The position numbers and the translations under genes were made by a program. The notes beneath the pieces are model-generated. The model made no database searches. It was not told the DNA's origin and saw only the letters and a program-made list of their open reading frames with translations. From Diadophis punctatus similis (Eukaryota > Chordata > Lepidosauria > Squamata > Dipsadidae), in NCBI GenBank assembly GCA_023053685.1, contig JALIGW010000213.1, forward strand, positions 62,001-126,000: a DNA stretch of 64,000 nt. The letters are read 5' to 3'. Positions 50,863 through 58,585 of the stretch are shown in pieces. Position 1 is the first letter of the stretch. Every line of letters begins with the position of its first letter.

Positions 50863-51712
50863 ACGGGAGACGACTCGACAAATTTGAATCTATTGAACTA
50901 TTAAAAGATGAACTATCAAGATACAAAACGATGTGATGTTGAAATATATTGGATGGATAGAGACTAATATGATTGTATTTTATCTTTTCCCTATCTAATG
51001 ATTACTTATGCAATATTTAGTTAAGTTTTATATAATTTTGAGGTTATTTTTAATGTTGATAATATTAGAAATATATAGTTTGTTGAAGATTTGTTTATTG
51101 TTTATTCTTCTTTTATTTTCTTTTTATTGTTTATTGAAGTTAGCGAATTAATTTAGAATAATATTATCTTATTAATATCATGATGAAATTTAATATTTGA
51201 TGATCACTTATGTAACATTTAGTTAAGTTTTATCTTAGAGGTTATTTCTAATGTCAATAATATTAGTTTAAGATTTGTGTATTTTATATTTAGTTATTAC
51301 TTATGTAACATTTACCTTGTATAAGATAGAGGACTGAAGGGAGGAGGTAGGAGGTTTGTTTGTTTGTAGTGTTAAAGAGTTTTCTCTTTCTTTCTTTCTT
51401 TTTTTTTATTCTCTTTCTTTTTTTTTCTCTCTTTTTTGTATCTTTACTATTGTATACAAATGCGATATATTAGTACTGTATAATTTGGAGTTGACGTTTT
51501 TTTAAAAATAGTGTTCTTTTTTCCTTTTTTCTTTTTCTTTTTATTAACAATTTAAACTTATTATTATGCCCTGTATTATCTCTGGGAAGTCCGGGGGGGA
51601 GGTGGGGAGGGAAGGGGGTGGGTTTGGGGGGGGGGAACAAAAATGTTTGTACTTTAGATTTAATATTTTGTTACCACTTATGTAAGTTTGTACTAAACAA
51701 ACTTTTTTGAAT
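50863..51712 (+). other. 3' region of L1 copy 1
   Basis: 850 bp, strongly AT-rich, with no ORF2 coding seen. It holds an imperfect internal repeat of about 200 bp: the motif acttatg[t/c]aa[c/t]attta occurs at 51004, 51206 and 51299, with a shorter form at 51676, and 'aggttattt..taatgt..ataatattag' occurs at 51041 and 51239. It then has C/T tracts at about 51383-51440 and 51515-51541, a G-run tract at 51593-51635 and the A-tail. 'gaataaa' overlaps the tail as the only AATAAA near the end. The AATAAA placed upstream in the other two copies reads 'ctaaacaaac' here. Confidence 0.75.
51593..51635 (+). other. G-run tract (possible G-quadruplex), L1 copy 1
   Basis: Seven consecutive G runs of three or more (7, 4, 3, 5, 3 and a final 10, with short spacers) fit the G-quadruplex pattern on the plus, sense strand. 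A G-rich, quadruplex-forming 3' UTR tract is a known property of mammalian L1. Folding here is inferred. Confidence 0.7.
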
Positions 51713-51726
51713 AAAAAAAAAAAAAA

Positions 51727-51745
51727 GAAAGTCAATCGAGAATTC
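51727..51745 (+). repeat. 3' target-site duplication of L1 copy 1
   Basis: gaaagtcaatcgagaattc follows a run of 14 A (51713-51726). It differs from the 5' copy only in 'tcg' against 'tct'. The satellite resumes in phase with 'agctttccag'. Confidence 0.88.
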
Positions 51746-52719
51746 AGCTTTCCAGCCTGTGGGGAACAGGAATATGTGTTTCATTTTCATTTCTGAGGTG
51801 TTTGTCAAAAGTCATGTTTTTTGGCTGTATTGAGTCCTAAGGCGAATGCAGTGTTAGACTTTGGGCTAGCTCTTCAGGGTAGGCTCAGAATCGAAAATCA
51901 AGTGAGAATTCGGCTTTCCAGCCCGTGGGGAACAGGAATATGTGTTTCATTTTCATTTCTGAGGTGTTTGTCAAAAGTGATGTTTTTGGCTGTATTGAGT
52001 CCTAAGGCGAATGCAGTGTTAGACTTTGGGCTAGCTCTTCAGGGTAGGCTCAGAATCGAAAATCAAGTGAGAATTCGGCTTTCCAGCCCGTGGGGAACAG
52101 GAATATGTGTTTCATTTTCATTTCTGAGGTGTTTGTCAAAAGTGATGTTTTTGGGCTGAATTGAGAAATAAGGCGAATGCTGTGTTAGACCTTGAGCTAG
52201 CTCTTCAGGGTAGGCTCGGAATCGAAAATCAAGCAAGAATTCGGCTTTCCAGCCTGTGGGGAACAGGAATATGTGTTTCTTTTTCATTTCTGAGGTGTTT
52301 GTCAAAAGTGATGTTTTTGGCTGTATTGATTCCTAAGGCGAATGCTGTGTTAGACCTTGGGCTAGCTCTTCAGGGAAAGGTCGGAATCAAAAATCAAGCG
52401 AGAATTCGGCTTTCCAGCCTGTGGGGAACAGGAATATGTCTTTCATTTTCATTTCTGAGGTGTTTGTCAAAAGTCATATTTTTGGCTGTATTGAGTCCTA
52501 AGGCGAATGCTGTGTTAGACTTTGGGCTAGCTCTTCAGGGTAGGCTCGGAATCGAAAATCAAGCGAGAATTTGGCTTTCCAGCCCGTGGGGAACAGGAAT
52601 ATGTGTTTCTTTTTCATTTCTGAGGTGTTTGTCAAAAGTGATGTTTTTGGGCTGAATTGAGAAATAAGGCGAATGCTTTGTTAGACCGTGAGCTAGCTCT
52701 TCAGGGTAGGCTCGGAATC
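51746..52719. repeat. Satellite between L1 copies 1 and 2 (6 monomers)
   Basis: The distance from the end of copy 1 to the start of copy 2 is 1012 bp, which equals six monomers plus one 19-bp target duplication, as expected if both copies occupy the same monomer position. Two successive monomers with 'aatcaagtgag' (near 51899 and 52065) are present here; only one is present after copy 2. Confidence 0.9.
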
Positions 52720-52738
52720 GAAAGTCAATCTAGAATTC
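52720..52738 (+). repeat. 5' target-site duplication of L1 copy 2
   Basis: gaaagtcaatctagaattc, the same sequence including the same T as at copy 1. Confidence 0.88.
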
Positions 52739-53417
52739 GGGACTTCCGGTTTTGGAGCGCTTCATCGCAGACATCCCTCGTTGGATGCCTTTCTGATCTT
52801 TGTTAAAAGCCGCCAGAACAGCTGTCTGGCGGCTTTAAAATCTCTTCCCCGGGCAAAGGGGAGAGATGAGAGCCTGACAGGAGGGGTAGAGCCCCCCCAG
52901 CACCTTAGGAGCCATCTGGTAGGGCGCGAAGGGAGAGCTCCCCATGCAGCCTGTCTCCAGCTCCGAAGATCAGGAAACCTCTGCTTTTGCAGAGCTAGAT
53001 GGAGTGACCAGCCGCTGCTTCAAAAATGGGATTTATAACTACATTTAAACTATAGAAGCAGACAGAGAGAAACAGGCGTGAGATGGGCAAGTACTGAAAC
53101 CTCTTTTTTTCTTTTTTTTTCAACTCCTGGGTAAGCTTTCACTTCGGCAAGGGAACAAAGGAAACAGAGTAACAATATGGCGATTGAGAAGTGAAAGTGA
53201 CTTTCGTTTCCCCAGAGGCTTTTTTTTTTTCTTTCTCTCTCTCTTATGGAAACTTTTAACTTGGAAAAATGGTTTTTTCTTTCTCTGTCTCCTAACTCTG
53301 GATTAAAGTTATAATAGAAATATTTTCAATAATAAAAGACTATCTGATTTTTAAACTGGAAAGAACTTTAATCAGGCATCTGGCTTTCTTTCTTTTTTGT
53401 ACTCTTTTGAAACACCA
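52739..53417 (+). promoter_or_regulatory. 5' UTR of L1 copy 2
   Basis: 679 bp from ggacttccgg to the ORF1 ATG, with GC-rich first and AT-rich second halves. One extra T lies in the run near 53220. Promoter activity is inferred from the family. Confidence 0.55.
52806..52836 (+). other. Hairpin in L1 5' UTR, copy 2 (intact)
   Basis: The arms aaagccgccag and ctggcggcttt around ACAGCTGT give a fully paired stem of 15 bp apart from one bulged A. It is the intact form of the hairpin that copy 1 has lost. Confidence 0.75.
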
Positions 53418-54446
53418 ATGGCTTCAAAGTTTGGAAAGATTGTTTTGACTAAAAGAAATGACTATTCATCTGGATATATTTCTAAAATGCAACTTAACAC
53501 TGAGCTAACACCTCCACAGCTTTTGACACCTGAAAATTTATTAAATAATTTAAAGATTATGAAACATGAACTTACTTTGGAATTTAACCAGAAAATAAGT
53601 GAGATAGACCATAAGATGCAGGCTGCTTTGAAGAATATGAATCAACAACTAAGATTTGATGTGTTAGAGGTTTGCAAAGGCTTAGCAACAAATATTGAAG
53701 TTTTGGCAGAACGTATTGAAACAAATAAACAAGCTTTGGCAACTTCGGTGAATTACATAGATAAAATCCAAAATGACATTGCAAATTTTGAAAAAGAGGT
53801 CTTAATGACTCAGTTCAGATCTATGGAAGTTGCTATAAGGATTAGAGGTTTGAAAGAAGAATTATATGGAAATTTAAAAGGTAGGATGGTTGACATATTG
53901 GATCAGGTGTCTGGAATTTCTAAAGCGGAATTGGCTACACAAATCGACAAAACATACAGAATCAACTCGTGGTACGCCAAACAAAAGCATCTACCAAGGG
54001 ATATTGTCATATATTTTACCACAAGAGCTCTACGGAACAGAATTATACAAGCAACGTTTAACAATAATCTTATGGTGAATGGTCAGGAACTAAAGATTTG
54101 GAAAGAAATCCCCTCTAAAATGCTTAAAGCCAGGAAAAGCTATACTTTTTTGATTGATGAATTTAAGAGATTAAATTTACAATATAAATGGGAAGCGCCA
54201 GTTGGAGTAGCAGTGAAATTTTCTGGAAAAAGATACCGGCTCAACACGATAAAAAAAGCTACTGAATTTTATGTCAATGTTCTAAAGGCTGATATATCCA
54301 AGATTCCAGAGGAAGGATGTATGAAAATAAAAGAGGAGGAGGAGGGGAAGCCACCTTCGATGGATCAAAAAGAAATAGACTCAAAAATCCAAAAGGAGTG
54401 CCTGAATCAGATAGCTGGGGAAAAGGAGATGGAGGTTTGGGAGTAG
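53418..54446 (+). CDS. L1 ORF1 protein, copy 2
   Basis: An intact 342-codon frame from ATG (the TTG 21 bp upstream is ignored). The encoded protein is identical to that of copy 1, including the RRM-like LPRDIVIYFTTRALRNRI segment, the C-terminal-domain KARKSYTFLIDEF segment and the acidic tail. The protein acts in trans or in cis on L1 RNA, but this element has no ORF2, so it cannot retrotranspose alone. Identity at the protein level alongside substitutions in the flanking UTRs points to recent amplification or local sequence conversion rather than to long purifying selection. Confidence 0.88.
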   Translation: MASKFGKIVLTKRNDYSSGYISKMQLNTELTPPQLLTPENLLNNLKIMKHELTLEFNQKISEIDHKMQAALKNMNQQLRFDVLEVCKGLATNIEVLAERIETNKQALATSVNYIDKIQNDIANFEKEVLMTQFRSMEVAIRIRGLKEELYGNLKGRMVDILDQVSGISKAELATQIDKTYRINSWYAKQKHLPRDIVIYFTTRALRNRIIQATFNNNLMVNGQELKIWKEIPSKMLKARKSYTFLIDEFKRLNLQYKWEAPVGVAVKFSGKRYRLNTIKKATEFYVNVLKADISKIPEEGCMKIKEEEEGKPPSMDQKEIDSKIQKECLNQIAGEKEMEVWE

Positions 54447-55298
54447 ACGGGAGACGACTCGACAAATTTGAATCTATTGAACTATTAAAAGATGAACTAT
54501 CAAGATACAAAACGATGTGATGTTGAAATATATTGGATGGATAGAGACTAATATGATTGTATTTTATCTTTTCCCTATCTAATGATTACTTATGCAATAT
54601 TTAGTTAAGTTTTATATAATTTTGAGGTTATTTTTAATGTTGATAATATTAGAAATATATAGTTTGTTGAAGATTTGTTTATTGTTTATTCTTCTTTTAT
54701 TTTCTTTTTTTTGTTTATTGAAGTTAGCGAATTAATTTAGAATAATATTATCTTATTAATATCATGATGAAATTTAATATTTGATGATCACTTATGTAAC
54801 ATTTAGTTAAGTTTTATCTTAGAGGTTATTTCTAATGTCAATAATATTAGTTTAAGATTTGTGTATTTTATATTTAGTTATTACTTATGTAACATTTACC
54901 TTGTATAAGAAAGAGGACTGAAGGGAGGAGGTAGGAGGTTTGTTTGTTTGTAGTGTTAAAGAGTTTTCTCTTTCTTTCTTTCTTTTTTTTTATTCTCTTT
55001 CTTTTTTTTTCTCTCTTTTTTGTATCTTTACTATTGTATACAAATGCGATATATTAGTACTGTATAATTTGGAGTTGACGTTTTTTTAAAAATAGTGTTC
55101 TTTTTTTCCTTTTTTCTTTTTCTTTTTATTAACAATTTAAACTTATTATTATGCCCTGTATTATCTCTGGGAAGTCCGGGGGGGAGGTGGGGAGGGAAGG
55201 GGGTGGGTTTGGGGGGGGGGAACAAAAATGTTTGTACTTTAGATTTAATATTTTGTTACCACTTATGTAAGTTTGTACTAATAAAACTTTTTTGAATT
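54447..55298 (+). other. 3' region of L1 copy 2
   Basis: AT-rich, with the same internal repeats, C/T tracts and G-run tract (55178-55220) as copy 1. A canonical AATAAA is present at 55280-55285, 14 bp before the 14-A tail (55299-55312). Confidence 0.75.
55178..55220 (+). other. G-run tract (possible G-quadruplex), L1 copy 2
   Basis: Multiple G runs of three to ten on the sense strand, located as in copy 1. Confidence 0.7.
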
Positions 55299-55312
55299 AA
55301 AAAAAAAAAAAA

Positions 55313-55331
55313 GAAAGTCAATCGAGAATTC
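55313..55331 (+). repeat. 3' target-site duplication of L1 copy 2
   Basis: gaaagtcaatcgagaattc directly after the A-tail, followed by 'agctttccag' as at copy 1. Confidence 0.88.
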
Positions 55332-55975
55332 AGCTTTCCAGCCTGTGGGGAACAGGAATATGTGTTTCATTTTCATTTCTGAGGTGTTTGTCAAAAGTCA
55401 TGTTTTTTGGCTGTATTGAGTCCTAAGGCGAATGCAGTGTTAGACTTTGGGCTAGCTCTTCAGGGTAGGCTCAGAATCGAAAATCAAGTGAGAATTCGGC
55501 TTTCCAGCCCGTGGGGAACAGGAATATGTGTTTCATTTTCATTTCTGAGGTGTTTGTCAAAAGTGATGTTTTTGGGCTGAATTGAGAAATAAGGCGAATG
55601 CTGTGTTAGACCTTGAGCTAGCTCTTCAGGGTAGGCTCGGAATCGAAAATCAAGCAAGAATTCGGCTTTCCAGCCTGTGGGGAACAGGAATATGTGTTTC
55701 TTTTTCATTTCTCAGGTGTTTGTCAAAAGTGATGTTTTTGGCTGTATTGAGTCCTAAGGCGAATGCTGTGTTAGACCTTGGGCTAGCTCTTCAGGGAAAG
55801 GTCGGAATCAAAAATCAAGCGAGAATTTGGCTTTCCAGCCCGTGGGGAACAGGAATATGTGTTTCTTTTTCATTTCTGAGGTGTTTGTCAAAAGTGATGT
55901 TTTTGGGCTGAATTGAGAAATAAGGTGAATGCTTTGTTAGACCGTGAGCTAGCTCTTCAGGGTAGGCTCGGAATC
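55332..55975. repeat. Satellite between L1 copies 2 and 3 (4 monomers)
   Basis: 682 bp separate the two elements, equal to four monomers plus one target duplication. Compared with 51746-52719, one 'aatcaagtgag' monomer is missing. A second monomer is lost by fusion: near 55786-55850 a hybrid joins the 'ggaaaggtcgg' left half to the 'gaatttggctttccagcccg' right half. Confidence 0.9.
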
Positions 55976-55994
55976 GAAAGTCAATCTAGAATTC
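55976..55994 (+). repeat. 5' target-site duplication of L1 copy 3
   Basis: gaaagtcaatctagaattc, identical to the 5' duplications of copies 1 and 2. Confidence 0.88.
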
Positions 55995-56673
55995 GGGACT
56001 TCCGGTTTTGGAGCGCTTCATCGCAGACATCCCTCGTTGGATGCCTTTCCGATCTTTGTTAAAAGCCGCCAGAACAGCTGTCTGGCGGCTTTAAAATCTC
56101 TTCCCCGGGCAAAGGGGAGAGATGAGAGCCTGACAGGAGGGGTAGAGCCCCCCCAGCACCTTAGGAGCCATCTGGTAGGGCGCGAAGGGAGAGCTCCCCA
56201 TGCAGCCTGTCTCCAGCTCCGAAGATCAGGAAACCTCTGCTTTTGCAGAGCTAGATGGAGTGACCAGCCGCTGCTTCAAAAATGGGATTTATAACTACAT
56301 TTAAACTATAGAAGCAGACAGAGAGAAACAGGCGTGAGATGGGCAAGTACTGAAACCTCTTTTTTTCTTTTTTTTTCAACTCCTGGGTAAGCTTTCACTT
56401 CGGCAAGGGAACAAAGGAAACAGAGTAACAATATGGCGATTGAGAAGTGAAAGTGACTTTCGTTTCCCCAGAGGCTTTTTTTTTTTCTTTCTCTCTCTCT
56501 TATGGAAACTTTTAACTTGGAAAAATGGTTTTTTCTTTCTCTGTCTCCTAACTCTGGATTAAAGTTATAATAGAAATATTTTCAATAATAAAAGACTATC
56601 TGATTTTTAAACTGGAAAGAACTTTAATCAGGCATCTGGCTTTCTTTCTTTTTTGTACTCTTTTGAAACACCA
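55995..56673 (+). promoter_or_regulatory. 5' UTR of L1 copy 3
   Basis: 679 bp leading to the ORF1 ATG, with the same two-part composition as the other copies. Promoter activity is inferred from the family. Confidence 0.55.
56062..56092 (+). other. Hairpin in L1 5' UTR, copy 3 (intact)
   Basis: The same fully paired stem as copy 2: aaagccgccag, a bulged A, ACAGCTGT, ctggcggcttt. Confidence 0.75.
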
Positions 56674-57702
56674 ATGGCTTCAAAGTTTGGAAAGATTGTT
56701 TTGACTAAAAGAAATGACTATTCATCTGGATATATTTCTAAAATGCAACTTAACACTGAGCTAACACCTCCACAGCTTTTGACACCTGAAAATTTATTAA
56801 ATAATTTAAAGATTATGAAACATGAACTTACTTTGGAATTTAACCAGAAAATAAGTGAGATAGACCATAAGATGCAGGCTGCTTTGAAGAATATGAATCA
56901 ACAACTAAGATTTGATGTGTTAGAGGTTTGCAAAGGCTTAGCAACAAATATTGAAGTTTTGGCAGAACGTATTGAAACAAATAAACAAGCTTTGGCAACT
57001 TCGGTGAATTACATAGATAAAATCCAAAATGACATTGCAAATTTTGAAAAAGAGGTCTTAATGACTCAGTTCAGATCTATGGAAGTTGCTATAAGGATTA
57101 GAGGTTTGAAAGAAGAATTATATGGAAATTTAAAAGGTAGGATGGTTGACATATTGGATCAGGTGTCTGGAATTTCTAAAGCGGAATTGGCTACACAAAT
57201 CGACAAAACATACAGAATCAACTCGTGGTACGCCAAACAAAAGCATCTACCAAGGGATATTGTCATATATTTTACCACAAGAGCTCTACGGAACAGAATT
57301 ATACAAGCAACGTTTAACAATAATCTTATGGTGAATGGTCAGGAACTAAAGATTTGGAAAGAAATCCCCTCTAAAATGCTTAAAGCCAGGAAAAGCTATA
57401 CTTTTTTGATTGATGAATTTAAGAGATTAAATTTACAATATAAATGGGAAGCGCCAGTTGGAGTAGCAGTGAAATTTTCTGGAAAAAGATACCGGCTCAA
57501 CACGATAAAAAAAGCTACTGAATTTTATGTCAATGTTCTAAAGGCTGATATATCCAAGATTCCAGAGGAAGGATGTATGAAAATAAAAGAGGAGGAGGAG
57601 GGGAAGCCACCTTCGATGGATCAAAAAGAAATAGACTCAAAAATCCAAAAGGAGTGCCTGAATCAGATAGCTGGGGAAAAGGAGATGGAGGTTTGGGAGT
57701 AG
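56674..57702 (+). CDS. L1 ORF1 protein, copy 3
   Basis: An intact 342-codon frame from ATG. Compared with copy 1 the nucleotide sequence is identical through the whole frame and for about 200 bp on each side. The domain order is as in copy 1: helical coiled-coil region, RRM-like domain, C-terminal domain, acidic tail. The stop codon follows 'gtttgggag'. A second open frame (from about 57573) overlaps the 3' end in another phase and continues 74 bp beyond the stop. It may hold a frame-shifted former C-terminus, but this is weak. Confidence 0.88.
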   Translation: MASKFGKIVLTKRNDYSSGYISKMQLNTELTPPQLLTPENLLNNLKIMKHELTLEFNQKISEIDHKMQAALKNMNQQLRFDVLEVCKGLATNIEVLAERIETNKQALATSVNYIDKIQNDIANFEKEVLMTQFRSMEVAIRIRGLKEELYGNLKGRMVDILDQVSGISKAELATQIDKTYRINSWYAKQKHLPRDIVIYFTTRALRNRIIQATFNNNLMVNGQELKIWKEIPSKMLKARKSYTFLIDEFKRLNLQYKWEAPVGVAVKFSGKRYRLNTIKKATEFYVNVLKADISKIPEEGCMKIKEEEEGKPPSMDQKEIDSKIQKECLNQIAGEKEMEVWE

Positions 57703-58552
57703 ACGGGAGACGACTCGACAAATTTGAATCTATTGAACTATTAAAAGATGAACTATCAAGATACAAAACGATGTGATGTTGAAATATATTGGATGGATAG
57801 AGACTAATATGATTGTATTTTATCTTTTCCCTATCTAATGATTACTTATGCAATATTTAGTTAAGTTTTATATAATTTTGAGGTTATTTTTAATGTTGAT
57901 AATATTAGATATATATAGTTTGTTGAAGATTTGTTTATTGTTTATTCTTCTTTTATTTTCTTTTTTTTGTTTATTGAAGTTAGCGAATTAATTTAGAATA
58001 ATATTATCTTATTAATATCATGATGAAATTTAATATTTGATGATCACTTATGTAACATTTAGTTAAGTTTTATCTTAGAGGTTATTTCTAATGTCAATAA
58101 TATTAGTTTAAGATTTGTGTATTTTATATTTAGTTATTACTTATGTAACATTTACCTTGTATAAGATAGAGGACTGAAGGGAGGAGGTAGGAGGTTTGTT
58201 TGTTTGTAGTGTTAAAGAGTTTTCTCTTTCTTTCTTTCTTTTTTTTAATTCTCTTTCTTTTTTTTTCTCTCTTTTTTGTATCTTTACTATTGTATACAAA
58301 TGCAATATATTAGTACTGTATAATTTGGAGTTGACGTTTTTTTAAAAATAGTGTTCTTTTTTTCCTTTTTTCTTTTTCTTTTTATTAACAATTTAAACTT
58401 ATTATTATGCCCTGTATTATCTCTGGGAAGTCCGGGGGGGAGGTGGGGAGGGAAGGGGGTGGGTTTGGGGGGGGGAACAACAATGTTTGTACTTTAGATT
58501 TAATATTTTGTTACCACTTATGTAAGTTTGTACTAATAAAACTTTTTTGAAT
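57703..58552 (+). other. 3' region of L1 copy 3
   Basis: 850 bp, AT-rich, with the same internal acttatg-type repeats, C/T tracts and G-run tract (58434-58475). AATAAA lies at 58535-58540, followed by the 14-A tail at 58553-58566. No ORF2 coding was seen. Confidence 0.75.
58434..58475 (+). other. G-run tract (possible G-quadruplex), L1 copy 3
   Basis: The same tract as in copies 1 and 2, with the last G run one base shorter. Confidence 0.7.
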
Positions 58553-58566
58553 AAAAAAAAAAAAAA

Positions 58567-58585
58567 GAAAGTCAATCGAGAATTC
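58567..58585 (+). repeat. 3' target-site duplication of L1 copy 3
   Basis: gaaagtcaatcgagaattc, but followed by 'ggctttccag' rather than the 'agctttccag' seen after copies 1 and 2. Confidence 0.87.

Larger units (their letters stand above)
49156..51726 (+). mobile_element. ORF1-only L1-type (half-L1-like) retrotransposon, copy 1
   Basis: A 2571-bp non-LTR element in plus orientation inside a satellite monomer. In order it has a 5' UTR that begins ggacttccgg and is GC-rich for its first 290 bp, ORF1 (49834-50862), an AT-rich 3' region with pyrimidine tracts and a G-run tract, and 14 A. A target duplication flanks it. There is no room for ORF2 and I saw no reverse transcriptase or endonuclease coding, so it needs the ORF2 protein of another L1 to move. 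Mammalian HAL1 elements have the same plan. A simple internal deletion of a full L1 is the alternative. Differences from the other copies include 'gtctggcagc' in the hairpin, 'gcgcaaagg' near 49346, 'ttttattgttt' near 51127 and 'ctaaacaaac' near 51694. Confidence 0.9.
52739..55312 (+). mobile_element. ORF1-only L1-type retrotransposon, copy 2
   Basis: 2574 bp, with the same structure and orientation as copy 1 and starting 3583 bp after it. Copy 2 is mosaic between the others. It agrees with copy 1 at 'tttctgatc' and 'tgcgatat', and with copy 3 at the hairpin G, 'gcgcgaagg', 'tttttttgttt' and 'ctaataaaac'. It has private 'ataagaaagagg' near 54907 and 'gaattaaa' at the tail. This pattern suits a duplicated insertion with later mutation or conversion rather than an independent insertion. 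Confidence 0.9.
55995..58566 (+). mobile_element. ORF1-only L1-type retrotransposon, copy 3
   Basis: 2572 bp, starting 3256 bp after copy 2. Against copy 1 I count three substitutions in the 5' UTR ('tttccgatc', the hairpin G and 'gcgcgaagg') and about six in the last 660 bp (for example 'agatatatatag' near 57908, 'tttaattc' near 58248, 'tgcaatat' near 58303 and 'aacaacaatg' near 58480), plus homopolymer length changes. I see none from about 49650 to 51069 of copy 1 and its counterpart here. Confidence 0.9.

Noticed and set aside
50863..51712. Possible ORF2 (endonuclease or reverse transcriptase) remnant downstream of ORF1
   Set aside because: No long frame and no recognisable endonuclease or RT motif; the stretch is AT-rich UTR with tracts and repeats.
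52739..58566. Three independent L1 insertions at a preferred satellite site
   Set aside because: The same mismatch between left and right target duplications and the same 14-A tail in all three copies favour one insertion followed by amplification.
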